A stretch of 64,000 nucleotides of DNA from Nostoc sp. NMS2 (GTDB taxonomy: Bacteria; Cyanobacteriota; Cyanobacteriia; Cyanobacteriales; Nostocaceae), in the NCBI RefSeq assembly GCF_017115105.1, contig NZ_JABXKH010000164.1, positions 1 to 64,000 on the forward strand, in the 5' to 3' direction. The position numbers and the translations under genes are program-made. Below the pieces are notes generated by a model, which was not told the DNA's origin, made no database searches, and saw nothing but the letters and a program-made list of their open reading frames with translations. This document shows positions 18,701 to 26,712 of this stretch, piece by piece; within the stretch, counting starts at the first letter, position 1; the number at the start of each line of letters is the position of its first letter.

Positions 18701-19948
18701 GCCCATGAAGGGCCAACCCTAATTATTGCCCCCACTTCCGTGTGCATGAATTGGGTGAGTGAAGCGCAGAAGTTTGCCCCAACTCTCAATATTATTCAAT
18801 TTTCTGGTGCTAACCGCCAAAAATTATTGGATGGGTTACAACCTTTGGATATGTTGGTATGCAGTTATGGTTTATTACAGCAGGAAGAAGTAGCGCAAAT
18901 GCTTTCTGGTGTACAGTGGCAAACTATTGTCCTGGATGAAGCCCAGGCGATTAAAAATATGACCACTAAACGTTCTCAGGCAGCCATGAACCTAAAATCT
19001 AATTTTAAGTTGCTGACTACTGGGACTCCCATTGAGAATCACCTGGGTGAGTTGTGGAATTTGTTCCGCTTTATTAATCCTGGGTTATTGGGTTCTTTTG
19101 AAAGCTTCAATCAACGCTTTGCTACCCCCATTGAAAAATATCAGGATAAACTTGCACGTAATAAACTCAAAAAACTTATTCAACCATTTCTGTTGCGGCG
19201 GACAAAAAATCAGGTACTAGAAGAGTTGCCGTCTCGTACTGAAATTCTTCTTCATGTAGAGTTAAGTCGGGAAGAAAAGGCATTCTATGAAGCGTTGCGC
19301 CGTCAGGCCATATCTAAACTCACCGAAAGCGATGCAGAAGCAGGAAAGAAACATTTGCAAGTTTTGGCTGAGATTATGAAACTGCGTCGCGCTTGCTGTA
19401 ATCCTAGTTTGGTGATGCCTGATACGGAATTACCCAGTTCCAAGTTGCAACTTTTTGGTGAGGTGCTGGGCGAACTGCTGGAAAATCGTCATAAAGCGTT
19501 AGTGTTTAGTCAGTTTGTTGACCATTTGCACATCATCCGCGATTATCTTGAACAGCAAGGTATTAATTATCAATATCTAGATGGCAGTACTTCAGTGGCA
19601 GAGCGCAAAAAACGAGTAGATGCCTTTCAAGCTGGTTCAGGAGATGTCTTTCTCATTAGTCTCAAAGCGGGGGGTACAGGACTCAATCTGACTGCGGCTG
19701 ATTATGTGATTCATACAGACCCTTGGTGGAATCCCGCAGTGGAAGACCAAGCTTCAGACCGCGCCCATCGGATTGGGCAACAACGCCCGGTGACAATTTA
19801 TCGCTTGGTAGCAAAGGATACTATTGAAGAAAAAATTGTGCAATTGCATCACCAGAAGCGAGATTTGGCAGACAGCCTATTAGAAGGTGCTGATATGAGT
19901 GGCAAGATATCAACAGAAGCCTTGTTACAGTTAATTAGTGAAGGATAG
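15737..19948 (+). CDS. Large SNF2-family DNA helicase/translocase
   Basis: This 1403-residue ATP-dependent DNA translocase of the SWI2/SNF2 (HepA/RapA-like) superfamily probably acts in chromosome remodelling, repair or restart of transcription. The N-terminal half (about 1-500) is helical and TPR-like. A middle SNF2-associated domain runs from about 600 to 930. The helicase core follows, with Walker A DQMGLGKT (K977), DEAQ box (1067-1070), motif III LTTGTPIENHLGELW, and C-terminal motifs LKAGGTGLNLT and DRAHRIGQ with the arginine finger. All motifs are intact. ATG 15737 lacks a clear Shine-Dalgarno and overlaps a short upstream ORF. No operon partner follows. Confidence 0.92.
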   Translation: MINLATDTTKLQTQLADKYFKLHPSIQKIIQLFSVIYAPIDKNSLVSCLSKIDALDENNKPWVTKTLSSQIDKLLKAGLLVQESRQGAECHPLLTEIATRHAVQTGQFEILVTAVEEKLPIRTHWNRDSRIFYNLRQCIREIRIGIYRQDPSFINQQIEDYQKYSDSEEKISIQNIFEQICNNPFDADWFNTLPQGLYESGISSILFNSALKLSASEDALTLLEEECSTRGKHCSDYLHLILTEQLLLQGCTQEAQESLERISNEYKHNAAIFWGWLSFLRGDNEQAIKCYTDALKAIKKATSKRQMYFNTIGGLFFILALLKDGSVQRLREAEEYTSLMYRQSDHWLRFTYGRLKMVLQVHLGDISQKQFVVSGHISSVEEENSLQTLFCSLCLYWMDAESAKKRLPDLLEPLYRRSLTSGYHWLAMESAELLSRLKPSSNYKQLAEALREDSDIQTIVDLIRPQEAWEMCLNALANLQKEPQTPGKPESELRLTWFITFYPSKCVLQPREQKVNAKGEWSKGRPIALKRLNSALSEFDYITPQDMRVCSCIEAYSDGYYGKVDYTFGEKAISALIGHPLVFWEDTPNIRVEIVKGEPELLVKKEKLGRLTLEFSPKLPESQNILHIKETPTRIKIIEITAEHRRIAEIIGKDNKLNVPAIAEKQVLAAINAVSGIVTVHSDIGGGSEGAEEVPAQTLPHIHLLPANAGLKISLLSRPFAQGGPYYRPGTGGETVIAEIAGKRLQTRRNLSEEKQLAKDAVAACATLTQTEEQDGEWTIVDPENCLELLLELQALGNNVVIEWPQGEKLRISHNADLKDFNLSIQRQQDWFAATGELKLNNDLVLDMQQLLELLEKTPSRFIPLGDGQFLALTQAFRKRLDELRMFSEKHSKGIRFHPLATLGLEDFVDEVGKVKADKHWKTHIQRLKEVQNLQPELPSTLQAELRDYQMEGFCWLARLAHWGVGACLADQMGLGKTVQALAVILRNAHEGPTLIIAPTSVCMNWVSEAQKFAPTLNIIQFSGANRQKLLDGLQPLDMLVCSYGLLQQEEVAQMLSGVQWQTIVLDEAQAIKNMTTKRSQAAMNLKSNFKLLTTGTPIENHLGELWNLFRFINPGLLGSFESFNQRFATPIEKYQDKLARNKLKKLIQPFLLRRTKNQVLEELPSRTEILLHVELSREEKAFYEALRRQAISKLTESDAEAGKKHLQVLAEIMKLRRACCNPSLVMPDTELPSSKLQLFGEVLGELLENRHKALVFSQFVDHLHIIRDYLEQQGINYQYLDGSTSVAERKKRVDAFQAGSGDVFLISLKAGGTGLNLTAADYVIHTDPWWNPAVEDQASDRAHRIGQQRPVTIYRLVAKDTIEEKIVQLHHQKRDLADSLLEGADMSGKISTEALLQLISEG

Positions 19949-19962
19949 CTGCTTGAAAGAAA

Positions 19963-20020
19963 TTGCGTAGGCGCAGCCCGCACTTCGACTTCGCTCAGTG
20001 ACCGTCGTAGACATCGCACT
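19963..20020. repeat. GGCGCAGCCCGCACTTCGAC repeat
   Basis: This block (GCGTAGGCGCAGCCCGCAC...TTCGCTCAGTGACCGTCGTAGA) matches, inverted, the sequence around the start codon of the gene ending at 29341, including its first few codons (GTGACCGTCGTAGAT). A short piece also occurs at 9231-9247. Confidence 0.7.
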
Positions 20021-20090
20021 TCAACTACTCGCATATTCCAGCACTCGTTCCCACTCCCGAACAAAAATTATTGGCGAGCTAAGTATATAC

Positions 20091-20225
20091 GCAATACAGT
20101 TCGGTTAAGGTTTTTTGATGAAAATTTTAGATCGCAAAGACGCGATAAATCGCCGTCAAGACGAAAGACCGATTATTGTAGAGACGGCGATTCATCGCGT
20201 CTCTTGCCTTAACCGAATAGGATTG
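20091..20225. mobile_element. 135-bp MITE with 9-bp target duplication AGTATATAC
   Basis: The left end CAATACAGTTCGGTTAAGG and the right end CCTTAACCGAATAGGATTG are imperfect inverted repeats. The element is bounded by perfect direct repeats AGTATATAC at 20082-20090 and 20226-20234. The interior carries GACGCGAT/ATCGCGTC hairpins. The ends are related to those of the element at 60285-60397. Confidence 0.85.
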
Positions 20226-20335
20226 AGTATATACCCAATATAATTATTGTAATAGAACCTAACGATAGAGTTAATTAAAATAATTTGCCCAGAAAATAAA
20301 GACAAGCAATATTAAAAATAATTTAGATAAAATAA

Positions 20336-20686
20336 ATGAACGCCAAAATTATTGCTTTCTTGGGAATTACCGCAGCCTTTGCAAGCTTAGGAAGCCAGGT
20401 GTACGCACAGTCACCAGCATCAAGCTCAAATCCAGGACAATACAGATTAACTGGTGATTCCCTGCTTGGAATTGATAATAGAACAGCCAAAGATGACTTT
20501 GGAAGGTTTTTTGAGCGAACTAATCCAGCAAGCATCTCTAACAATAATAGAAGAGACAAAACTCCAGTCAAAATCCGCTTTAACGAATCATTATCATTGC
20601 CAGATACTTCTGTTTTCTTAACACCCGCTCAGTCTGGCAGTGACAATGATGGATTGCAAGTACAGTTAGATTTGGGGAGAGAATAA
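20336..20686 (+). CDS. Small secreted hypothetical protein
   Basis: The 116-residue product has a clear signal peptide (MNAKIIAFLGITAAFASLG, predicted cleavage after VYAQ at about residue 24). The mature part is serine/asparagine-rich and polar, with the segment LTGDSLLGIDNRTAKDDFGRFF. There is no membrane span and no cysteine in the mature region. The family is not recognised. ATG 20336 is the only start compatible with the signal sequence. The gene stands alone between MITE-rich spacers. Confidence 0.65.
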   Translation: MNAKIIAFLGITAAFASLGSQVYAQSPASSSNPGQYRLTGDSLLGIDNRTAKDDFGRFFERTNPASISNNNRRDKTPVKIRFNESLSLPDTSVFLTPAQSGSDNDGLQVQLDLGRE

Positions 20687-20699
20687 TTAGGTATAAATA

Positions 20700-20830
20700 A
20701 TTCGTAATTCGTAATTCGTAATTCGTAATTATAGCGGTTCCCAGTTGAGTGAGGTACAAAAACCCCACCCCCAACCCCCTCCCCGCTCTTCGATAGGGGG
20801 CTATGAAGTACCTCATTTGATTAGGAAAAG
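20700..20830. repeat. AATTCGT heptamers and CCCCACCCCCAACCCC repeat (empty site)
   Basis: Tandem TAATTCG heptamers (20700-20731) are followed by a repeat, GTTGAGTGAGGTACAAAAACC...CCGCTCTTCGA. This repeat is the uninterrupted form of the sequence split by the 161-bp element at 8013-8173. Confidence 0.8.
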
Positions 20831-20910
20831 CTATAAGCTTTAATGTATGGTGTGTTGTCGCCAAGCGCCGCACCGTCAACAATCCAAGATGCGTTAGCCT
20901 ACTGGCGCAA

Positions 20911-21020
20911 CAAGGCTAAAATAGTGCATTAGCAAACTCTTGTGGGATGGGCATCTTGCCCGTCCGGTGCAGGCAAGATGCCTACACCACAAGAAAATTT
21001 AATGCAACATTTTAGCCTTG
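20911..21020. mobile_element. 110-bp palindromic MITE-like element
   Basis: The outer ends CAAGGCTAAAATAGTGCATT and AATGCAACATTTTAGCCTTG pair with two mismatches. Inside, TTGTGG...GGCATCTTGCC pairs with GGCAAGATGCC...CCACAA, so almost the whole unit can fold into one hairpin. No target duplication could be identified. It lies upstream of the phosphatase gene at 21193. Confidence 0.7.
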
Positions 21021-21192
21021 CCATGCCACTACGTTCAGGAAATAATTGAGGGTTTGAAACCTACGCAGGTGGGTTTTGCCTGTGTAGTTGCGATTCCTAA
21101 CCGCCCTTTTAACTAAATCCGCCTTCCTGAGTCGGTAATTCTGCAATCATTTTGCAGTAAAATTAATCGTCTAGATACAGGAGGGCTTTGAG

Positions 21193-22545
21193 ATGACTCG
21201 TGTCATCATTGTGCGCCACGGTCAAAGCGGTTATAACACCGAGCGGCGTATTCAGGGACGCACTGATGCGTCAACATTAACCGAGAAAGGTCGTAACGAT
21301 GCAAGTATTGTTGGCAAAGCCCTCAGCAATATTTTATTTAATGCTATTTATAGCAGTCCCCTGCAACGAGCGAAACACACAGCAGATATTATTCAGAATG
21401 AGTTAGCTACTCATTCTAAACAATCTGCTGTAATTCAAGTTTCTGATTTGCTACTAGAAATCGACCTTCCTTTATGGGAAGCACTGCTAACTGCTGAAGT
21501 TAAGCAAAAGTTTGCCGAAGACTATCGCACTTGGCATCAACGCCCCGACGAACTGCGGATGCTGCTAAATGACGTACAAGGGACAAGAGAACATTTTCCT
21601 GTTCTTGCTTTATACGAACAAGCGCGGCAGTTTTGGCAAGAAACTTTGTCTCACCATCAAGGCGAAACTATTCTGATAGTGGGACATAACGGCATTAATC
21701 GCGCCCTAATTAGCACAGCTTTAGGAATCCCTGCAAGTCGCTACCATTCAATCCAGCAATCTAACTGTGGCATCAGCGTACTTAATTTTGCTGGGGGATT
21801 GGGCGAACCAGTCCAGCTAGAATCTTTAAATCAGACGCAACACACTGGAGAGACTTTACCCTCATTGCGACCAGATCATCAAGGAGTCCGGTTGTTGCTA
21901 GTGCGTCACGGTGAAACCGACTGGAATCGCCAAACCAGGTTTCAAGGACAAATTGATGTTCCCCTCAATGACAACGGTAGACAACAGTCGCAAAAAGCAG
22001 GTGAATTTCTCCAAGAGGTAGCGATTGATTTTGCTTGCAGTAGCACAATGCTACGCCCTAAAGAAACAGCAGAAATTATCTTAAAACAGCATCCTAATGT
22101 AAAGTTAGACTTGCAAGATGGTTTAAGAGAAATCAGCCACGGACTCTGGGAAGGAAAATTAGAAACAGAAATAGAACAAGAGTTTCCCGGAGAGTTGCAA
22201 CGCTGGCGCTTAGTACCCGCACAAGTACAAATGCCTGAAGGGGAAAATTTGCAAGAAGTGTGGGAACGCAGTGTTGCAGCTTGGCAATCAATTGTGGAAG
22301 CAGCATTAACTAATCAATTCAAAACTGTATTAGTAGTAGCTCATGACGCTACAAATAAAACTCTACTTTGTCACATTCTGGGTTTATCGCTAGAAAATTT
22401 CTGGAATTTCCGCCAGGGTAATGGCGCAGTCAGCGTTATCGACTACCCTTCTGGAATAGATGGTTTACCAGTATTGCAAGCTATGAATATCACCACTCAC
22501 TTTGGTGGAGGCGTATTAGATAAAACAGCAGCAGGAGCATTGTAA
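21193..22545 (+). CDS. Tandem two-domain histidine phosphatase (phosphoglycerate mutase-like)
   Basis: The 450-residue protein consists of two histidine-phosphatase domains in tandem. Domain 1 (about 1-200) starts with IVRHGQSGYNTERRIQGR and has a second histidine in VGHNGINRAL. Domain 2 (about 230-430) starts with LVRHGETDWNRQTRFQGQ and has ISHGLWEG and VAHDATNKTL. Both phospho-histidine motifs (RHG) and both late histidines are intact, so both domains could be active. The substrate is unknown; family members include phosphoserine and alpha-ribazole phosphatases. ATG 21193 follows AGGAGGGCTTTGAG, a strong Shine-Dalgarno. Calling it a glycolytic mutase would go beyond the evidence. Confidence 0.88.
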   Translation: MTRVIIVRHGQSGYNTERRIQGRTDASTLTEKGRNDASIVGKALSNILFNAIYSSPLQRAKHTADIIQNELATHSKQSAVIQVSDLLLEIDLPLWEALLTAEVKQKFAEDYRTWHQRPDELRMLLNDVQGTREHFPVLALYEQARQFWQETLSHHQGETILIVGHNGINRALISTALGIPASRYHSIQQSNCGISVLNFAGGLGEPVQLESLNQTQHTGETLPSLRPDHQGVRLLLVRHGETDWNRQTRFQGQIDVPLNDNGRQQSQKAGEFLQEVAIDFACSSTMLRPKETAEIILKQHPNVKLDLQDGLREISHGLWEGKLETEIEQEFPGELQRWRLVPAQVQMPEGENLQEVWERSVAAWQSIVEAALTNQFKTVLVVAHDATNKTLLCHILGLSLENFWNFRQGNGAVSVIDYPSGIDGLPVLQAMNITTHFGGGVLDKTAAGAL

Positions 22546-22812
22546 AAAAGTTAGGAGCCATTCAATTTTGGATTTGGAATTTTGGATTTTAGATTGAAGG
22601 GTAAATCTAAAATCTAAAATCTAAAATTGGCAGAGTGAGGAGTTAGAAATAAAGTTAGGAGTGAAAATTATGAGTGATGAATAAAGTTAGAAGTGATGAG
22701 CGAGGAACAAATAACTCATAACTTATAACTCCTGTAAAGACGCTATTAATCGCGTCTCTCCTAACTCCTGTAAAGACGCGATTAATTGCGTCTCTCCTAA
22801 CTAAAAAGTTTT
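22546..22812. repeat. Simple repeats and tandem GACGCGATTAAT hairpins
   Basis: The spacer is built from CTAAAAT/TTGGATT heptamers (22562-22630), GTTAGGAGT units, and two tandem copies of a unit TAACTCCTGTAAAGACGC... containing GCGATTAAT/ATTAATCGC-type hairpins (22725-22800). No gene is present. The hairpins directly precede pyrC and may affect its mRNA leader. Confidence 0.7.
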
Positions 22813-24135
22813 ATGACTGAACTGCTGCAAAAAGTACGGGTAATTGATCCAGTTTCTGAAATTGACGAAATCTTTGATGTGCTGATTGCTGATGGTTATA
22901 TCAAAGAAGTGGCTTCACACATTGCTGATATTCATGCCGATACTCAAATTAGAGATTGTCAGGGATTAGTTATCGGGCCTGGGTTAGTGGATTTGTATAG
23001 CCACTCCGGTGAACCAGGATTTGAAGAACGGGAAACCCTGTTGTCTCTTTTACAAGCTGCTGCTGCTGGCGGCTTTACCAGAGTTAGCATCTTACCCGAT
23101 ACATCCCCAGCTATTGATAACCCTGCACTTGTGGCACAGTTGCAGCAGAGGAGAGGGGGAGGGATGAGGGAGATGAGGGAGAAGGAGAAAATTAATTTGG
23201 CTCCCCCTGCCTCTCCTCTCCCCTTGCTTCATATCTGGGGTGCTATTACCTTGGATGTTGCTGGGAAGCAAATGACGGAATTGGCAGATTTGGCATCTGC
23301 TGGAGTTGTTGGTTTTAGCGATGGTAAGCCCTTTGAAAATTTGGCGCTGGTGCGGCGAGTGTTAGAGTATCTCCAGCCGTTGGGTAAACCAGTCGCATTT
23401 TGGCCTAGCGATCGCCAGTTAACAGCAAATGGTGTAATGAGAGAAGGGGCAGATGCTCTCCGTTTCGGTTTACCACCCATACCCGCCAGCGCAGAAACTA
23501 CTGCGATCGCAGCTATGCTTGAATTAGTCGCAGCCATCGGTACACCAGTCCATATCATGCGCGTCTCCACATCTCGCAGCGTGGAATTAATCGCTTCAGC
23601 CAAGGCTGCTGGTTTACCCATCACCGCCAGTACCACCTGGATGCACCTTTTACTGGATACAAAAGCAGTTAAGAGTTATCACACTAGCTTGCATTTAGAC
23701 CCGCCTTTAGGTAATCCTAGTGATGTAGTGGCGTTACGTGCAGGTGTACGTGCAGGGGTGATAGATGCGATCGCGATCGATCACACACCCTACAGCTACG
23801 AAGAAAAAGTCCAAGCCTTTGCTGAAGCGCCTCCAGGAGCAATTGGTTTAGAGTTAGCATTACCCTTGCTGTGGCAATATCTCGTTGAAACTGAGGAATT
23901 TACAGCTTTAGAATTATGGCGGGCATTGAGTACCCGTCCAGCCGAGTGTTTGGGGCAAAAAGTCAGTGCTATTTTACCTCATCAACCAGCAGAACTTACT
24001 TTATTTGACCCCCAGCAAATCTGGAAAGTCGAACGAAAAAGTCTTTATACACTTTCACAAAATACACCTTGGTTAGGACAACAGTTGAAGGGTCATGTTG
24101 TGCAAACCTGGTGTACTTTTACAGAGCAGACTTAG
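22813..24135 (+). CDS. pyrC: Dihydroorotase-like protein, metal ligands degenerate
   Basis: This is an amidohydrolase-fold protein of the class I dihydroorotase family (pyrimidine synthesis), 440 residues. The usual HxH metal motif at strand 1 reads LYSHSGEPG (Y62, H64), so the first histidine is lost. The usual HAED segment reads FWPSD (about 196-200). H247 (VHIMRVST) and D323 (IDHTPY) are retained. It may therefore be a weak or non-catalytic homologue that supports aspartate transcarbamoylase, as known for inactive PyrC homologues. A G-rich simple repeat encodes about 26 extra residues at 112-137 (23147-23222). The TAG stop uses the first base of a downstream MITE. Function as a true dihydroorotase is uncertain. 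Confidence 0.78.
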   Translation: MTELLQKVRVIDPVSEIDEIFDVLIADGYIKEVASHIADIHADTQIRDCQGLVIGPGLVDLYSHSGEPGFEERETLLSLLQAAAAGGFTRVSILPDTSPAIDNPALVAQLQQRRGGGMREMREKEKINLAPPASPLPLLHIWGAITLDVAGKQMTELADLASAGVVGFSDGKPFENLALVRRVLEYLQPLGKPVAFWPSDRQLTANGVMREGADALRFGLPPIPASAETTAIAAMLELVAAIGTPVHIMRVSTSRSVELIASAKAAGLPITASTTWMHLLLDTKAVKSYHTSLHLDPPLGNPSDVVALRAGVRAGVIDAIAIDHTPYSYEEKVQAFAEAPPGAIGLELALPLLWQYLVETEEFTALELWRALSTRPAECLGQKVSAILPHQPAELTLFDPQQIWKVERKSLYTLSQNTPWLGQQLKGHVVQTWCTFTEQT

Positions 24136-24299
24136 AGGATGTTTGAAAAGTCGTAAAGTATACTAGAAACCCCGCTTCCATTCCTCTCCCCGAAGCGGAG
24201 AGAGGCTTTGAAACCCCCATTCCCTCGTAGGGAAGGGGGGCTAGGGGGGTTAGGTTTCCGAGGCTTTGGTGTTACGAAAAATACTTTTCAAACAACCTC
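24135..24299. mobile_element. MITE with GAGGATGTTTGAAAAGT ends, copy 1
   Basis: The left end GAGGATGTTTGAAAAGT is mirrored by ACTTTTCAAACAACCTC on the right. TTA flanks both sides (24132-24134 and 24300-24302), suggesting target duplication. The interior is G/C-rich (GGGAAGGGGGGCTAGGG) and has no ORF. The first base is part of the pyrC stop codon. Confidence 0.8.
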
Positions 24300-24331
24300 T
24301 TAGAGCGGTAATTTGGTGCGATCGCTACTAA

Positions 24332-24427
24332 TTAAGCACCTACGCCTAATTCTGACTCTAATTCATGCCCAATCGCCACAGGAGGGCGGGCATCCGTTTG
24401 TTTTGCAATAGTTTCTGGTAGTGACAT
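24332..24427 (-). CDS. Possible 31-residue micropeptide
   Basis: ATG 24427 opens a 31-codon frame on the minus strand, 19 bp after the acetolactate decarboxylase stop and in the same direction. The product starts MSLPETIAKQTDARPP and ends HELESELGVGA, with an acidic C-terminal half and no membrane span. There is no strong Shine-Dalgarno. It could be a small protein, a leader-like peptide or chance; the low-complexity signature of the surrounding repeats is absent. Confidence 0.3.
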   Translation of the reverse strand: MSLPETIAKQTDARPPVAIGHELESELGVGA

Positions 24428-24446
24428 AGCTTTAATTCAAAAATAT

Positions 24447-25244
24447 TTACTTACGTTCAACTCTGTTGACTTCAGCAGGTTTACCATCTCCCAAATTAGC
24501 TTGGACAAATTCAGCAGTCTTGAGCAAATTTATCTCAACGTTTGATAGAGGAGCAATTTCTATTTTAGCATTTTGGAATTGTCCATCTAAAATATGCCCT
24601 CCAGTTGTCCGATTTGCAGTGATGAAATGAAAGTGATAGCCATTAAGATTTATTTCTTGCATATATTCGGGTATCCGAAAACCGACTAAAGTGCCATTGA
24701 TGTTTCTTAATTCAAAAATTGATTGTTCTTTTATCGCCTCATTCAAAGAACGATATGGCGGAGTTTGTTTAGGAGGAATTCTAAATTTTAGATAAGGAAA
24801 ATTACCTTGGATACGAATAGCATAAGGATAATTTTTAGTTGGTAAGCGCCAATCTAAAGATTGCTGCAATTGTTCATAATTCATCTGCCCTTCTAGATTA
24901 ATTAATGTTTCTGGTTTAAAAAAGGTGACTGTAGCAAAAGGACTTCTCATCGAATCAGGAATAACAGAGGCAACTCCATCAGCTTTTATCTGGTAAAATT
25001 TGCCATTTAATCCAACCATTTCTCCATCTAGAGAATTTACTGTCCCCAGACCAAAATTACCGTGTTTTCTCAACTGCTTAAAATTAGTATCGCCGTCAAA
25101 AATTCCCACTTTAAGAGCGCTAAATGTCGATATTTGAAACAGGGTATTTAATGACGGATATTGCTGAGTTCTCGCTGGCAAAATAGCAAATAATAATGCA
25201 ATGATGGTTAAAACAGTTATCCAGAAATAACGCTTGAGTTTCAT
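24447..25244 (-). CDS. Alpha-acetolactate decarboxylase, exported
   Basis: This enzyme converts acetolactate to acetoin. ATG 25244 gives 265 residues beginning with a signal-like segment (KLKRYFWITVLTIIALLFA). The frame is open to 25298, but that stretch is a simple repeat. The family motifs GTVNSLDGEMVGLNGKFYQI and GYHFHFITANRTTGGHILD carry the zinc-binding histidines. In most bacteria the enzyme is cytoplasmic; here the leader peptide suggests export or membrane anchoring. The gene is not next to an acetolactate synthase, so the source of its substrate in this organism is not obvious. A possible micropeptide follows on the same strand. Confidence 0.9.
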   Translation of the reverse strand: MKLKRYFWITVLTIIALLFAILPARTQQYPSLNTLFQISTFSALKVGIFDGDTNFKQLRKHGNFGLGTVNSLDGEMVGLNGKFYQIKADGVASVIPDSMRSPFATVTFFKPETLINLEGQMNYEQLQQSLDWRLPTKNYPYAIRIQGNFPYLKFRIPPKQTPPYRSLNEAIKEQSIFELRNINGTLVGFRIPEYMQEINLNGYHFHFITANRTTGGHILDGQFQNAKIEIAPLSNVEINLLKTAEFVQANLGDGKPAEVNRVERK

Positions 25245-25632
25245 CAGATTAAAGATATAAAAGTTTTGAATTTTGAATTTCCCCATACTGCCTAGCAAAA
25301 TCTAGAGACACTTGGACGGCTAGTCATACAGCCAGGTAGGAGGTGGAGGTGTTAATAGCGACTAGCTTACAACACAGTAATAGATGTAATCATTGATGCA
25401 ACAAATCTTTTTGCAAGGTGCTTGATTATTCTAGCTGTCTGTGATAGTTTTTTCTTTACGTTCCAGAAAATACTGTAAACCTATTGTGTTACCGTAGTTT
25501 ATGGAATTCCGTTAACCTAGTTACAGGGATTTGAAATTAAGAAGAAATAACTAATCTATCGAGTTTATCTATTGCAGGTAGTACATTGCGAATCAACGAA
25601 CTAGAAATTAATCTCTAAGCCAGGGCAACCTT
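25245..25632. other. Spacer between acetolactate decarboxylase and the MDR gene
   Basis: This is a 388-bp divergent promoter region. Only a short ATTCAAAAC/AATTTTGAATTT simple repeat near the decarboxylase start is recognised. No ORF, RNA gene or clear operator is seen. Confidence 0.4.
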
Positions 25633-26580
25633 ATGAGCAAAATACGTGCTGTGATTGTTGACCCCAATGTGCCGGGGCGTTTGGCACTTAGTGAAGTGAA
25701 TGCACCAAAGCCTGCCCCAGATGAAGCTCTAGTCAGGGTAGCGGCGATTTCTCTGAATCGGGGAGAAATAAAACGTTCAACCACTGCTGAAGCTGGTTGG
25801 CAGCCTGGTTGGGACTTGGCAGGTGTAGTGGAAATCCCTGCGGCTGATGGGTCTGGGCCTCCCCAAGGAGCGCGTGTAGTTGGCTTACGCCGCGCCGGTG
25901 CTTGGGCGGAACTTGTATCTGTTCCTACTAACGCCTTAGCAGAACTGCCGCTATCGGTATCTTTTGCTCAAGCTGCCACCCTACCTGTAGCGGGTTTAAC
26001 TGCGTACCATGCAGTGCTAAAAGGTGGTTCACTGTTAGGTCGTCCAGTTCTGGTTACAGGCGCATCAGGAGGCGTTGGTTACTTCGCTATCCAATTGGCG
26101 CAACTGTCAGGGGCGCAAGTCGTGGCATATATTCGTCAAGCCGGCTATGAAACTTTGGTTAGAGAAGCAGGGGCGCAATCGGTGGTGATTGGCGAAGACC
26201 TCTCACCTGCTAGTGAGTATGGCCCCTATCATCTAATTATAGAGTCAGTGGGTGGTAAGACTTTGGGGGTAGCCCTTGGCTTACTGGCGCAAGATGGAAA
26301 AACTGTGCTGTATGGAGTATCTGGGGGAGCAGAAGTGACATTCAACGCTGCCCAATTTTTCGAGACAGGTAGTGTGAGCCTGTATGGTTTACGCCTGTTC
26401 GATGAATTGAGATTTGAATCAGCCGCAGTCGGTTTAAAACGGCTTTTGAGTCTAGTAGAAGCCGGCCAATTGCATCCTCACATTGATTTAGAAGCTTCTT
26501 GGACACAAATAGCTGACGTAGCCCAACAACTACTCGACAGGCGTTTTCCTGGTAAGGCTGTGTTGCACATTTCAGAATAA
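25633..26580 (+). CDS. MDR-family zinc-independent quinone oxidoreductase-like protein
   Basis: This is a medium-chain dehydrogenase/reductase of 315 residues that uses NAD(P)H. The N-terminal GroES-like domain (1-120) contains SLNRGEIKRS and AGWQPGWDLAGVV. The Rossmann domain has VTGASGGVGYFAIQLAQ (about 137-153). The cysteine/histidine ligands of zinc alcohol dehydrogenases are absent, as in the quinone oxidoreductase branch. ATG 25633 follows CCAGGGCAACCTT. It is the first of four co-directional genes (25633-28890) that look like a small catabolic or detoxification set. The substrate cannot be inferred. Confidence 0.87.
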   Translation: MSKIRAVIVDPNVPGRLALSEVNAPKPAPDEALVRVAAISLNRGEIKRSTTAEAGWQPGWDLAGVVEIPAADGSGPPQGARVVGLRRAGAWAELVSVPTNALAELPLSVSFAQAATLPVAGLTAYHAVLKGGSLLGRPVLVTGASGGVGYFAIQLAQLSGAQVVAYIRQAGYETLVREAGAQSVVIGEDLSPASEYGPYHLIIESVGGKTLGVALGLLAQDGKTVLYGVSGGAEVTFNAAQFFETGSVSLYGLRLFDELRFESAAVGLKRLLSLVEAGQLHPHIDLEASWTQIADVAQQLLDRRFPGKAVLHISE

Positions 26581-26634
26581 TTCGTAATTCGTAATACTTC
26601 GGCTACGCTCAGTACAAGTTCGTAATTCGTAATT
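26579..26634. repeat. AATTCGTAAT repeat with GGCTACGCTCAGTACAAG insert
   Basis: A TAATTCG heptamer run is interrupted by TACTTCGGCTACGCTCAGT. A virtually identical block lies at 56733-56788, downstream of an unrelated gene. Confidence 0.8.
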
Positions 26635-26712
26635 AATTCTTTTTTCATGCACTCATTTATGCAGAAAGATTAATTTTGTTTCTTGTTGTAATCACGCAGA
26701 TTTATCAGTGGG

